Source of the DNA: Candidatus Edwardsbacteria bacterium
GTDB taxonomy: Bacteria; Edwardsbacteria; AC1; EtOH8
Direction: 5' to 3'
Assembly (NCBI GenBank): GCA_031082425.1
Contig: JAVHLB010000011.1
Coordinates: 22,878-76,928 of the forward strand
Length of the DNA: 54,051 bases
Shown here: in pieces, positions 42,696 through 51,434 of the stretch
Position numbering within the stretch: position 1 is the first letter of the stretch
How the letters are laid out: each line of letters begins with the position of its first letter
Notes under the pieces: generated by a model
The model's database searches: none
What the model saw: the letters and a program-made list of their open reading frames with translations, nothing else
What the model was told of the DNA's origin: nothing
Position numbers and translations under genes: made by a program

Positions 42696-43751
42696 TCAGG
42701 TTTGTTTTGATATTGCCGCGGCCCTCAACTGCCCGCAGGCGGCGCTGATATCCTGGCCCTTGCTGATCCTGACGGTCACCGCCACCCCCAGCTGGTGCAG
42801 CCTTTCAAAGAATGCCTGCTGGACCTGGGGCGGCGAGGGTTTGAAAACACCTTCCCTCCCGCCCGGATTATAGGGTATCAGATTGACCTTGGCCGGAATG
42901 TTCTTCAACAGCCTCGCCAGCCGGTCGGCATCATCCAAGCTGTCGTTAATCCCGGCCAGCAGGATATATTCAAAGAATACCAGCTTGCCTTTTTTATTGC
43001 TGAAATTTCTGGCGGCGGTCAATAGCTCTTTCAAAGGATATTTTTTATTTACCGGCATGATCTTGTCTCGAACGGCATCACTGGTAGCACTAAGGGATAT
43101 GGCCAGCTTGAACTGCTCCGGCTCCTCCATCAGCCGGATGATCCCGGGCACTATGCCCGAGGTGGAGATGGTGATATGCCGGGCGCCGATGTTGAACCCC
43201 TGGTGCGAATTGATCAGCCGGGCGGCCGAGAGGGTGGCGTCGTAATTGAGCATCGGCTCGCCCATGCCCATGAATACGATGTTGGTGATGCGATTCTGCC
43301 ACCCCATCATGCCCTGCAGGTGGAACAGCTGGTCGGCAATCTCCCCGGCGGTCAGGTTGCGGACCAAGCCCAGGGACCCGGTGGCGCAGAAGCCGCAGTT
43401 CAGCCTGCAGCCCAGCTGGGTGGAAAGGCAGGCGGTGAGGCGCTCCTTGCTGGGGATCAGCACGCTCTCGATCAGCTGGCTGTCGGCGGTCTCCAGCAGG
43501 ATCTTCCGGCTGCCGTCCCGGGACCGGCGCTCGGTCCTTGACCGCAGTTCATCGGGCCGGAAAGTCTTCTCCAGACCGGTGCGCAGCTCCTTGGAGAGGT
43601 CGGTCATCCGGGAAAACTCCGAGACGCCTCGCTGATAGAACCAGGCCATGATCTGCCGGGCATGGAAAGCCCTGGCCCCCAGCGGGGCCAGAGTTCTCTG
43701 CATCTCTTCGAGGTTTAATCCCTTCAGGGAGGGGGTTGAAATATTTTTCAT
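42696..43751 (-). CDS. rlmN: Dual-specificity RNA methyltransferase RlmN
   Basis: 351 aa. This radical SAM enzyme methylates C2 of A2503 in 23S rRNA and A37 of some tRNAs. The Fe-S ligands are C115, C119 and C122 in CRLNCGFC. Cys108 in TACLSTQLG and the C-terminal Cys339 in ISAACGQL form the pair used in the methyl-transfer mechanism. IVFMGMGEPMLNYD, ITISTSGIVPGI, LAISLSATSD and FEYILLAGINDS are family signatures. The start lies 20 nt from the divergent zinc-ribbon gene, so their promoters overlap. Confidence 0.95.
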   Translation of the reverse strand: MKNISTPSLKGLNLEEMQRTLAPLGARAFHARQIMAWFYQRGVSEFSRMTDLSKELRTGLEKTFRPDELRSRTERRSRDGSRKILLETADSQLIESVLIPSKERLTACLSTQLGCRLNCGFCATGSLGLVRNLTAGEIADQLFHLQGMMGWQNRITNIVFMGMGEPMLNYDATLSAARLINSHQGFNIGARHITISTSGIVPGIIRLMEEPEQFKLAISLSATSDAVRDKIMPVNKKYPLKELLTAARNFSNKKGKLVFFEYILLAGINDSLDDADRLARLLKNIPAKVNLIPYNPGGREGVFKPSPPQVQQAFFERLHQLGVAVTVRISKGQDISAACGQLRAAAISKQT

Positions 43752-43771
43752 TGTTCAATGATAATGGAGCT

Positions 43772-44509
43772 ATGGACAAAAGTCAAGGACATAACGACCG
43801 GTGCCAGTGCCCGCAATGCGGGGCCGACATCAGCCTCTCGCCAAAACGCCGCCTGGGCAACTGCCCTTTTTGCGGTTCGCGGCTGTATCTGGAACCCCGG
43901 GAAGTTGAGACCCGCTGGATGCTTCGCCCGGTCCTGATGCGCTCCGAATGCCACCGGATACTGTCAGCCTGGCTGTGGGAGAACTATCAGGGAACGGCAT
44001 CAGGTCTGGAGATCGGCCCAAGCCGGTGGGTCCCCTGGCTGAGGAAGGAGCGGAGAAAGGATGGCCAGATTGCCGGACACAGCTATGAACTGGCGGAAAA
44101 CCCCGCTGATCCGCATATCGCCAGGGTAAAAATCCCGCCGGGCGAATATGTCCGGTTCGATGATGAAAAAACCGCCGGTTTCGTTCTGCCAGAGCTTCCG
44201 GATGAAAAGCCGGGGCCGGGAGGAGTCATTATATACGTTCCCTTTCATGTTGCCAGCTTCAGCTACGGCGGGGAGCGGAGAAGCGCGGCAATAGAAGCTT
44301 CTACCGGAAGCATGGCCGGGTATCTTCCCGACCGAAGGGTGAAAATTTCCCTCCATTGGGGCAGCCTGGCCCTGGCCGGCATCATATTTCTGCTAGAAGG
44401 CATGCTGATAAGGCCGGTGATAGCCAAGACCATAGTGCTGGGCCTGAGCTTCGCCATATTGGAGATCGGCATCAGCCTGCTGTGGGAGGGATGGGGATGG
44501 CGAAAGTAA
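43772..44509 (+). CDS. Zinc-ribbon membrane-associated protein, first of three
   Basis: 245 aa from ATG 43772, with GGAG close upstream. An N-terminal zinc ribbon has C13-x2-C16 and C31-x2-C34 (CPQCGAD, CPFCGS). A soluble middle part (LRPVLMRSECHRILSAWLW, GVIIYVPFHVASFSYGGERRSA) is followed by two hydrophobic helices near the C-terminus (LALAGIIFLLEGMLI, KTIVLGLSFAILEIG). The phrase about a beta-strand followed by YVPFHVASFSY also occurs in similar form in the next gene (MFIPVWHID), which suggests a shared middle domain. Function unknown. It overlaps the next gene by 13 nt. Confidence 0.7.
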   Translation: MDKSQGHNDRCQCPQCGADISLSPKRRLGNCPFCGSRLYLEPREVETRWMLRPVLMRSECHRILSAWLWENYQGTASGLEIGPSRWVPWLRKERRKDGQIAGHSYELAENPADPHIARVKIPPGEYVRFDDEKTAGFVLPELPDEKPGPGGVIIYVPFHVASFSYGGERRSAAIEASTGSMAGYLPDRRVKISLHWGSLALAGIIFLLEGMLIRPVIAKTIVLGLSFAILEIGISLLWEGWGWRK

Positions 44510-45489
44510 CCGCCTTGCTTTGCCCGGTGTGCGGCTCCGGGCTGGTGGCGGAATCCGGCAGCGTCCTGGCCCAATGCCGCTCCTGCCAGGCTTCGGTGGC
44601 CCTGGGCTCGCAGATGGGCTTCTACCGCTACTATGTGGAGCCCGGGATCAAGCGCAATGGGGCCATATCCCTGGCCGGGCAGGCCGCCGGGCTTTCCTTT
44701 GAGCCCATTGCCGCCCAGCTGATGTTCATTCCCGTCTGGCATATTGATGCCGAGGCTTTTGGTTTTATCGGCGGACAGCGTCCGATAGTAGAGAGAATCC
44801 TGAAGATCCCCATCTCCGATGCCGAGGGCAACACCCTTTATGAAAAGGAGATCAAGCAGAAGAGCGGCGGCGAGGTGGTGAAAAAGAGCCTGTGGATCAA
44901 GAAGGATTACCGGATGCTGGGCATCAGATGGAACGAGCTGGGGGGCAGCGATATCAAGGACATTGCCCCCGAAATGGACCTGATGCCGGAGGACGATGCA
45001 GAATTGTCCAAGCTGGGCCTGGTGCTGGAACCGGACACGGCAGCCGAGCCGGAGATGATGGCGGAAGCCACAAAATATTTCAAAGGCCAGCTGTTGTATC
45101 CCTACGGGAACTACCAGGGGTTGACCAGCCGCATCTCCCTGCTAAAGCAGAACCGGAGGCTGATCTATTACCCGGTGTGGCGGGTGCTGGGGTTTACCAA
45201 GAAGGGCCGGTTCAAATGCCTGGTTGACGGCGTCACCGGAACGCAGATATCTGTCAAGCAATACCGCCAGGCTAAAACCGCCCCCCCCACCAAACCCCTG
45301 ATCGCCACCCTGGCGATAGCCTTGGCCCTGGGAATGATATTATCCCCGCACCAGGTCTTCATGCAGGGCTGGCTGTCCTTGGTGGCGCCATTCTTCCTGC
45401 TGGGGTTTCTGGCCGGCGGCACAGCGCTGAATCGTCTGATATTGGACCGGCTGGCCGAGAAAGCCGCCCGTTTCATCTGGAAGGTGTGA
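44497..45489 (+). CDS. Zinc-ribbon membrane-associated protein, second of three
   Basis: 330 aa from ATG 44497 with GGAGGG upstream; the ATG at 44491 is possible. A zinc ribbon has C9-x2-C12 and C27-x2-C30 (LLCPVCGSG, CRSC). The middle domain (LSFEPIAAQLMFIPVWHIDAEAFGF and IYYPVWRVLGFTKKGRFKCLVDGVTG) resembles that of gene one. Two membrane helices follow near the C-terminus (LIATLAIALALGMIL and LVAPFFLLGFLAGGTAL). Zinc-ribbon plus membrane tail is common among uncharacterised envelope or phage-shock-like proteins, but I recognise no family. It is translationally coupled to the gene before. Confidence 0.7.
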   Translation: MAKVTALLCPVCGSGLVAESGSVLAQCRSCQASVALGSQMGFYRYYVEPGIKRNGAISLAGQAAGLSFEPIAAQLMFIPVWHIDAEAFGFIGGQRPIVERILKIPISDAEGNTLYEKEIKQKSGGEVVKKSLWIKKDYRMLGIRWNELGGSDIKDIAPEMDLMPEDDAELSKLGLVLEPDTAAEPEMMAEATKYFKGQLLYPYGNYQGLTSRISLLKQNRRLIYYPVWRVLGFTKKGRFKCLVDGVTGTQISVKQYRQAKTAPPTKPLIATLAIALALGMILSPHQVFMQGWLSLVAPFFLLGFLAGGTALNRLILDRLAEKAARFIWKV

Positions 45490-45492
45490 TCC

Positions 45493-45553
45493 AACTCACC
45501 CTCCTGACCACCTTCTCTTGGAAAAGGAGAAGGGGGGCGGGGGATGGGTTCAT
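45493..45553. repeat. C-rich/G-rich imperfect palindromic element
   Basis: AACTCACCCT at the left faces GGGATGGGTT at the right, with CCTTCTC (45511-45517) pairing with GAGAAGG (45527-45533) inside. It belongs with the similar elements at 10835, 47150 and 53103. It lies between the second and third zinc-ribbon genes. Confidence 0.55.
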
Positions 45554-45582
45554 AGGATTAAAACAAGGCATTTGACAAAATC

Positions 45583-46236
45583 ATGAAACTCACTCCATTA
45601 AAATGCCCCCATTGCGGGGCCAAGCTGAAAATAGCCGGGAACACCGTGCTGGCGGCCTGCCAATACTGCGGCCATGCCGCCGAATTCACCGGGGAATCGG
45701 CCATCAAGCTGGATCAGGTTATAATTCAGTCCCAAGGTCCACCGGATATTCTCCTGCCGTTTTGGCGAATATCCTACCAGGCCAAAATATCCGGCCTGGC
45801 GGCCCATGCGCCCCAAAGCCCCTTTCAGCAGGAGGGTACGGAGGCGTTCTGCCGGAGAAAGGATGTCCGGCCGGAGGACCTGGATATCCCTTCCCGGATG
45901 CTGGTGGCGGCCTTCAAGGTCAACAATTTCATCAATTACACCGCCGACCTGAGCCAGGCGCTGAGCCTGAAGCTGGACCGTGATCTGCCGGAGAAGGAGG
46001 TGGAGAAGTCCATGGATTACGGCCTGTGCTATTATGGCCACCTGGACGCCCAGGGCATGGTGGAGGTCCTGCTGAGGGTGCTGGCCAACAAAAAAAGCCG
46101 CGATATCCTGGATCTGGACTTCGATATCAAATGGGGGGAAAGAAATATCCTTTGGTGGCCGTTCAAGCAGGACGGGGACTGCTGGAGGGATATGCTCTAC
46201 GAACAGCGGCTATTGCAAAGCGCTCTGGAGAAATGA
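45583..46236 (+). CDS. Zinc-ribbon protein, third of three
   Basis: 217 aa. A zinc ribbon has C8-x2-C11 and C26-x2-C29 (KCPHCGAKL, CQYCGHA). The middle region starts ILLPFWRISYQAKISG, parallel to MFIPVWHID and YVPFHVASF of the two genes before it, which supports common descent. No membrane helix is present, unlike in the other two. The C-terminal part (LDLDFDIKWGERNILWWPFKQDGD) is acidic and aromatic. Function unknown. It is separated from gene two by a palindromic element and followed by a strong terminator. Confidence 0.7.
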   Translation: MKLTPLKCPHCGAKLKIAGNTVLAACQYCGHAAEFTGESAIKLDQVIIQSQGPPDILLPFWRISYQAKISGLAAHAPQSPFQQEGTEAFCRRKDVRPEDLDIPSRMLVAAFKVNNFINYTADLSQALSLKLDRDLPEKEVEKSMDYGLCYYGHLDAQGMVEVLLRVLANKKSRDILDLDFDIKWGERNILWWPFKQDGDCWRDMLYEQRLLQSALEK

Positions 46237-46252
46237 TCCTCAAAGTAAAAAT

Positions 46253-46283
46253 AAAAGCCCCGCCTTGTGCGGGGCTTTTCATT
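46253..46283. terminator. Bidirectional terminator between converging genes
   Basis: An 11-bp stem AAAAGCCCCGC/GCGGGGCTTTT with a 5-nt loop has T-runs on both strands. It serves the zinc-ribbon genes on the + strand and the barrel protein on the minus strand. A second small hairpin, CCCTCTCC/GGAGAGGG, lies just beside it (about 46286-46306). Confidence 0.9.
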
Positions 46284-46310
46284 ATCCCTCTCCGCTGAGG
46301 AGAGGGCAGC

Positions 46311-47060
46311 TCAAAAGGCGTCGTAATAGGAGATCTTCACCGTCCGGCCCACCCGGGCCGATTCCTGGCCCTCCGGGCCGTTGCGCAGGATGTTCCTGAG
46401 ATCGAATTCCATCATCAACTTCTGGTTGAACAGCCAGCGCAGGCCCAGGTTCAGATAACCGTAGCCCTCGCCGTACTGCTGGTCCTCCAGGTTGTCGTTC
46501 AGGGCCATATCATACTCGGCGGCCAGCCACAGCTCCGGGTTCAGTGACTTCTCCAGCCCGCCGAAGAAGTTCAGAGTATTGTCGGGATTGGTGCGGTCCT
46601 CGATGCTGTAGTTGGCCCCGCCGTGAAAGGCCAGGGTCCCCATAAAACGGTAGTTCTTGCTGGCCACGGCGTAAAATCCGGGGGATTTTGTCAGGTACCG
46701 GTTGTTGGCGTAGGGTCCGTTGCCCTGATTGTTGAAGCCCAGGGCGATGCCCGGCCCGTAATAGCTCTCGTCGAAGATCCGGTACTTGGCCATGAACCCG
46801 GGCTGGGGGTTCCACTCGGGATTGCCGTAGCCGATGATATTGTCGCCGCCGTAGGCGAAGCCGAAGTTCAGACGGTCGAACAGCCCGAAATTGAAACCCA
46901 GCAGCAGACCGCCCACCGGCTGCATCTTCAGGTTGATGGAATAGGTGGCCCGGGCCAGGGTCCCGGCGGTGGGGTAATCAACCATCTCACCGAACTGCAC
47001 GGCAGAGGCCGCGCCGCCCGACAGGGCCAGAGTCAAAGTTATGATGAAAATCTTCTTCAT
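46311..47060 (-). CDS. Predicted outer-membrane beta-barrel protein
   Basis: 249 aa from the ATG at 47058-47060, with GGGAG 7 nt upstream on the coding strand. Signal peptide about 1-20 (IFIITLTLALSGGAASA). The mature part alternates hydrophobic and polar strands: ATYSINLKMQPVGGLLLGFNFGLF, DRLNFGFAYGG, PGIALGFNN, GYLNLGLRWLFNQKLMMEFDLR. It ends in VKISYYDAF with a terminal Phe, as expected for a BamA substrate. Probably 8 to 10 strands. The family is not recognised and the function unknown. Own promoter upstream and strong terminator downstream, so it is monocistronic. Confidence 0.75.
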   Translation of the reverse strand: MKKIFIITLTLALSGGAASAVQFGEMVDYPTAGTLARATYSINLKMQPVGGLLLGFNFGLFDRLNFGFAYGGDNIIGYGNPEWNPQPGFMAKYRIFDESYYGPGIALGFNNQGNGPYANNRYLTKSPGFYAVASKNYRFMGTLAFHGGANYSIEDRTNPDNTLNFFGGLEKSLNPELWLAAEYDMALNDNLEDQQYGEGYGYLNLGLRWLFNQKLMMEFDLRNILRNGPEGQESARVGRTVKISYYDAF

Positions 47061-47086
47061 AATATCTCCCAAATAGCATTTCGGTA

Positions 47087-47115
47087 ATTATATATATTTA
47101 AGGAAACTTTTGCAA
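47087..47115 (-). promoter_or_regulatory. Promoter of the barrel protein gene
   Basis: On the minus strand, TTGCAA and TATAAT are separated by 17 nt. The -10 lies 27 nt before the start codon, giving a very short leader. Confidence 0.6.
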
Positions 47116-47149
47116 GACAAATAAATGCCTTAAAAATATTAACAGTAAA

Positions 47150-47224
47150 GACCCAACCTCCCCAGTTCTCGGTCAGGCCAAGGCACCCCTCTGTTTCTCC
47201 CCTTATTTAGGGGAGAGGTGGGTC
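47150..47224. repeat. C-rich/G-rich imperfect palindromic element downstream of dnaE
   Basis: ACCCAACCTCCCC at the left faces GGGGAGAGGTGGGT at the right, with an inner hairpin CTCCCC-TTATTTA-GGGGAG (47197-47215). It fills most of the 227-nt gap between the barrel gene and the dnaE stop. It may also help end the dnaE transcript. Confidence 0.6.
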
Positions 47225-47287
47225 ATAGAGAAAGATCAAAAGAAAAATCTGTGCGCTCTGTGCCTCGGTGGCAAAAAGGTCCATAGC

Positions 47288-50200
47288 CTATTGGTACCTT
47301 CCACCCGGGCCGTTCTTCCGGTAGTTGCTCTGCTTGCGGGGCGGGGCCGGCTGCCATTTGCCGCAGAATCGGTAAAGGGGCCCGCCCAGGAACTGGTTCA
47401 GTTCGGCCAGCAGTTCCTGCTCCGGCATCACCTTCAGTTTCTGGGAGCGTATCCTCACCGGCTGGGATTGGCCGTTTTTGATCACAAAGGTCACCGAACA
47501 GACCCCGGGATAGCGCTGCAGTATCCCGGTCAGCTGGCGGGTGAATTCGTCGTTCATCTTGGTCTGCTCCAGAAGGATCTCCAGCTGTTCCACCAGGCCC
47601 TTGCGGCATTCCGGCAGGGCGTAAAAGTCCGAGGCTACGATCTTGGGAGCCTCGTCCTCCTTGGTGGAAACGGTTCCGGCCACCAGCACCACTCCGTCGC
47701 TGTTTATCAGGCTGCGCTTGGCATCGTACAGGTCGGAGAAAACCACCACCTCGGTGAACCCGGTAAGATCCTCCAGCGAGACGAAGGCCATCGGTTTGCC
47801 GTTCTTCTGGGTGATGGATTTGACCGAGGAGATCAGGCCGGCCACGATCACCGCCTGATAATCATCCAGGCCGGTCAATTGGTCCAAATTATGGCTGGCG
47901 AAGCATTTGATGTCGGCGGCGTATTTCTCCAGGGGGTGCCCGGACAGATAGAACCCCAAAGCCTCCTTTTCGAAGGCCAGAAACTGCTTGCGGCTCACCT
48001 GGGCCGGGGCTTTTTTCGCCTGATCCCGGGCGGGGCCGGGCGCCGGTTCGGCGGAGTCGAAGAAGGAGGTCTGGCCCATCTCCCGCTCGTGGCGGATCTG
48101 GGCGGCCGATTCCATGGTGAGGTCCAGATCGTTCAGCAGGCCCTCGCGGTCCGGCTGGATGGCATCAAAGCAGCCGGATTTTATCAGACTTTCCAGCACC
48201 TTGCGGTTGACCACCCGGGCGTCGATGTTCTCCAGCATCTGCTTCAGTGAATCGAAGCTTTTTAGCTCCCGGCGGGCCCCGATGATGGAATCGATGGTGT
48301 TACGGCCCACGTTCTTCACCGCCCCCAGGCCGAAGCGGATGGCCGGGCCCTCCGGCTGGTAGTGGTGCTGGCTGGCATTGATATCCGGGGGAAGCATGAC
48401 GATGCCGGTCTCCCGGCAATTGGCCAGAAAGGAGATGGTCTTGTTGGTGTCGCCCATCACGCTGGTCAGCACGGCCGACATGTATTCCAAGGGGTAATGA
48501 GCCTTGAGATAAGCCGTCTGGTAGGCCAGCACCGCATAACCGGCGGCATGCGATTTGTTGAAGCCGTATCCGGCGAACTTGGCCAGCAGGTCGAATATCT
48601 TTTCGGCCCGATCCTTGGGGATCTTATTGATTTCGTAGCATCCCTTGATGAAGGCCGGGCGCTGTTTCTCCAGATCCTCCAGCCGTTTTTTGCCGATGGA
48701 TTTCAGCATCAGATATCCGGCGCCCAGCGAATAACCGGCCAGGGCCTGCACCGCCTGCATCACCTGTTCCTGGTAGATCAGGATGCCGTAGGTGTTCTTG
48801 CAGATGGGCTCCAGCAGGGGGTGCTCGTACTCGATCCGCTCCTGGCCGTTTTTGCGGGCCAGGAATTGGGGGATCAGATCCATCGGCCCGGGCCGGTACA
48901 GGGAGATCACCGCGATAATGTCGTCCAGGGAGGAGGTTTGCAGCTTGACCGTCAGATCGCGCATGCCGGCCGATTCCAGCTGGAATATCCCGGTGGTGTT
49001 GCCCTTCTTCAGCAGGGCAAAAGTCTGCTCATCGTTGTAGGGGATGGCCTCCATGTCCACGTTGACGCCCCGTTCCCGGAGCATCCGGACGGTGTCGTCG
49101 ATCACCGTCAGGTTGCGCAGGCCCAGAAAATCCATCTTCAGCAGGCCGCACTTCTCCAGCCAGCCCATCTCGTACTGGGTGGAGACGTCCCCCTTGCTGC
49201 TCTTGAACAGGGGCAGATAATCGGTCAGCCGCCCCGGGGTGATCACCACCCCGGCGGCGTGGGTGCCGACGTTTCGGATCCGGCCCTCCACCGCCTGGGC
49301 GATCTCGATCACCTCCTGGAAGCGGGGGTCGGATCTCACCAGCTTGTCCAGTTCGGGCACGTGCTTTAGGGCCTCGGCGATGGTGTTGCCGAAGGGGATC
49401 AGCTTGGCGATCTTGTCGGCCTCGCTGTAGCTTAAGCTGTACACCCGGCCCACGTCCCGCACCGCGGCCTTGGCCTGCATGGTGCCGAAGGTGATGATCT
49501 GGGCCACGCTGTCCGAACCGTATTTCTGGTTGACGTATTCGATCACCTTGCCGCGCTGGGTGTCGCCGAAATCGATGTCGATGTCCGGCATGGTGACCCG
49601 CTCCGGATTCAAAAACCGCTCGAACAGCAGGTTGAACCTCAGCGGTTCCACATCGGTGATGCCCAGGCAATACAGCACCAGGCTGCCCACCGCCGAGCCC
49701 CGGCCCGGTCCCACCGGAACCTGGTTGGCCCGGGCGAAATCGATGAAATCCTTGACCACCAGGAAATAGCCGGGGAAGTTCATCTTCTCGATGATCTCAA
49801 GTTCCTTGTTCAGCCGCTCCCTGATCCCGGAGGTGACCGTCTGGTATCTTTTGCTGAGGCCGGTCTCGGCCAGGTATCTCAGGTAGGCATGCTGGCTGTC
49901 GAATTCCTGGGGGATGGCATAGGAGGGGATGTTCAGTTTGCCGGAACCCAGATCGGACAGCAGCAGGTTGCAGCGCTCGGCCACCGCCATGGTGTTGTCG
50001 ATGGATTGGGGGAATTCCTCGAAAAGCCGGGCCATCTCGGCCGGTGATTTGAAGTAGAAGTTGTCGTTGGAGAATTTCATCCGGTCGGGATCGCTGATGA
50101 TCCTGCCGGTCTGGATGCACAGCAGAGCGTCATGGGCCTTGGCATCCTTGGCTTCCAGATAGTGGACGTCGTTGGTGGCCACCAGCGGGATGTCCAGCTC

Positions 50201-50791
50201 CTTGGACAGGGCGGCGATCTCGGGGATGACCTGAAGCTCCTCGGGCAGGCCGTGGTTCTGGATCTCCAGAAAGAAATCCGGCCCGAACAATTCACGGTAG
50301 AAGGAGGCGGCCTCCCGGGCTTTTGGGGGATTGCCTTTCAGAATGGCCTGGGCGATTTCGCCCTGAATGCAGGAGGAGAGGGCCAGCAGGCCCTCGGAGT
50401 GCTGGGCCAGAAACTCCTTGTCGATCCGGGGCTTGTAATAGAACCCATCCAGGAACCCGGCCGAGGAAAGCTTCATCAAGTTGCGGTAGCCGGTCTCGTT
50501 GCGGGCCAGCAGTATCAAATGAAAGGCGGTCTCCCCGCCGGCGTCGGCCGAACGGTCCAGCCGGCTGCCGGGGGCCAGGTACATCTCGCTGCCGATGATG
50601 GGTTTGATCCCGGCCGAGCGGGCGGTGGTGTAAAAATCCAGGGCCCCGAACATATTGCCGTGATCGGTGATGGCCAGCGAGGTCATCTTATGCTCGGCCG
50701 CCTTCTCCACCAGTTTTTTAACCGGGATCAGGCCGTCCAGGACGCTGTATTCGGTATGAAGGTGAAGATGGGTGAATCGGGAGTGAGGCAT
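47288..50791 (-). CDS. dnaE: DNA polymerase III alpha subunit
   Basis: 1167 aa, normal for DnaE1. It is the replicative polymerase. An N-terminal PHP domain (1-270) keeps its metal motifs: THLHLHTEYSVLDG, ITDHGNMFG, IIGSEMY and ATNDVHYL. E. coli DnaE has lost most of these, so this PHP site may still proofread. The palm carries the catalytic Asp pair in MPDIDIDFGD near residue 404. QIITFGTMQAKAAVRDVGRV and GTHAAGVVITPGRL are fingers and thumb motifs. A helix-hairpin-helix (AKFAGYGFNKSHAAGYA) and an OB-fold (VIVAGLISSVKSITQKNGKPMAF) follow. The C-terminal tail (ENRKNGPGGRYQ-like) is short and basic. It is transcribed with a small zinc-protein gene 158 nt upstream. Confidence 0.96.
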   Translation of the reverse strand: MPHSRFTHLHLHTEYSVLDGLIPVKKLVEKAAEHKMTSLAITDHGNMFGALDFYTTARSAGIKPIIGSEMYLAPGSRLDRSADAGGETAFHLILLARNETGYRNLMKLSSAGFLDGFYYKPRIDKEFLAQHSEGLLALSSCIQGEIAQAILKGNPPKAREAASFYRELFGPDFFLEIQNHGLPEELQVIPEIAALSKELDIPLVATNDVHYLEAKDAKAHDALLCIQTGRIISDPDRMKFSNDNFYFKSPAEMARLFEEFPQSIDNTMAVAERCNLLLSDLGSGKLNIPSYAIPQEFDSQHAYLRYLAETGLSKRYQTVTSGIRERLNKELEIIEKMNFPGYFLVVKDFIDFARANQVPVGPGRGSAVGSLVLYCLGITDVEPLRFNLLFERFLNPERVTMPDIDIDFGDTQRGKVIEYVNQKYGSDSVAQIITFGTMQAKAAVRDVGRVYSLSYSEADKIAKLIPFGNTIAEALKHVPELDKLVRSDPRFQEVIEIAQAVEGRIRNVGTHAAGVVITPGRLTDYLPLFKSSKGDVSTQYEMGWLEKCGLLKMDFLGLRNLTVIDDTVRMLRERGVNVDMEAIPYNDEQTFALLKKGNTTGIFQLESAGMRDLTVKLQTSSLDDIIAVISLYRPGPMDLIPQFLARKNGQERIEYEHPLLEPICKNTYGILIYQEQVMQAVQALAGYSLGAGYLMLKSIGKKRLEDLEKQRPAFIKGCYEINKIPKDRAEKIFDLLAKFAGYGFNKSHAAGYAVLAYQTAYLKAHYPLEYMSAVLTSVMGDTNKTISFLANCRETGIVMLPPDINASQHHYQPEGPAIRFGLGAVKNVGRNTIDSIIGARRELKSFDSLKQMLENIDARVVNRKVLESLIKSGCFDAIQPDREGLLNDLDLTMESAAQIRHEREMGQTSFFDSAEPAPGPARDQAKKAPAQVSRKQFLAFEKEALGFYLSGHPLEKYAADIKCFASHNLDQLTGLDDYQAVIVAGLISSVKSITQKNGKPMAFVSLEDLTGFTEVVVFSDLYDAKRSLINSDGVVLVAGTVSTKEDEAPKIVASDFYALPECRKGLVEQLEILLEQTKMNDEFTRQLTGILQRYPGVCSVTFVIKNGQSQPVRIRSQKLKVMPEQELLAELNQFLGGPLYRFCGKWQPAPPRKQSNYRKNGPGGRYQ

Positions 50792-50949
50792 GACAGTTTT
50801 GCCTTTAGATTACGGATGGTGGATGGTTAAAGTGAAATGGCTGCCAAAACACTGCCGGAAATTTGGGCTGTGTGTCAGGTTGCGATTGGCCGGCTGCGGG
50901 CAATACCCAGGATGAGGACCTTTGGGGGCAATCATCAAAATCGGACGAT

Positions 50950-51258
50950 CTATTCCTGCAGGTCGGAGAGTTTTTTGGGTACGCTGTTGCCGTTGAGGGG
51001 AAGGTCCAGGGGGTTGGCACAGTATTTTTCCTTGCAGCGGCTGCATAATATGAAGCTGAATTCGCGGTGCACCTCCTCCTCCAGCAGGGATTCCGGCACC
51101 CCGGCGGTCTGCTCGTTTATCCGGGCTATGAGGTCCTTGATGCTGGTGCCATCGGTCTGATCAAGCACCCCGTCGAACCCCTGCAGCAGGGAGATGTTCA
51201 GGCGGTAATATATGCTGCCCTGGGGCAGGGCCCTTCGGCATTTTTCACAGCGTCGCAT
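50950..51258 (-). CDS. Small cysteine-rich protein upstream of dnaE
   Basis: 102 aa with GGAGGA upstream of the start codon. Two cysteine pairs, CEKC (C4, C7) at the N-terminus and CSRC (C72, C75), with a further C80, suggest a zinc finger that brings the two ends together. The middle (IYYRLNISLLQGFDGVLD, IKDLIARINEQTAGVPESLLEEEVHREFSF) is helical and acidic. Similar small proteins of unknown function occur beside housekeeping genes in deltaproteobacterial and candidate-phylum genomes. It may be co-transcribed with dnaE, though 158 nt without a gene separates them. Confidence 0.75.
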   Translation of the reverse strand: MRRCEKCRRALPQGSIYYRLNISLLQGFDGVLDQTDGTSIKDLIARINEQTAGVPESLLEEEVHREFSFILCSRCKEKYCANPLDLPLNGNSVPKKLSDLQE

Positions 51259-51331
51259 GATATTTTCTCCTCCACCGTTAGGATATCACTTAACGGACAG
51301 AATTTCAATAGCAAAGTGTCCCATAATTCAA

Positions 51332-51360
51332 TTGACAAATCAAACAAATGCAATTAAACT
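51332..51360 (+). promoter_or_regulatory. Promoter of the AsnB-like gene
   Basis: TTGACA and TAAACT are separated by 17 nt, about 75 nt before the start codon. It is the same box pair as at the phosphofructokinase gene. Confidence 0.55.
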
Positions 51361-51434
51361 TAACAAGGCCCCAGGGAAGTTGAGACTCCAGCAGATTTGC
51401 CCCGGCACCCGGGCACAATAAATATTTACAACCG

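Noticed and set aside
47291..50830. Long open frames opposite dnaE
   Set aside because: High-GC antisense shadows without domains; dnaE is continuous and complete on the minus strand.
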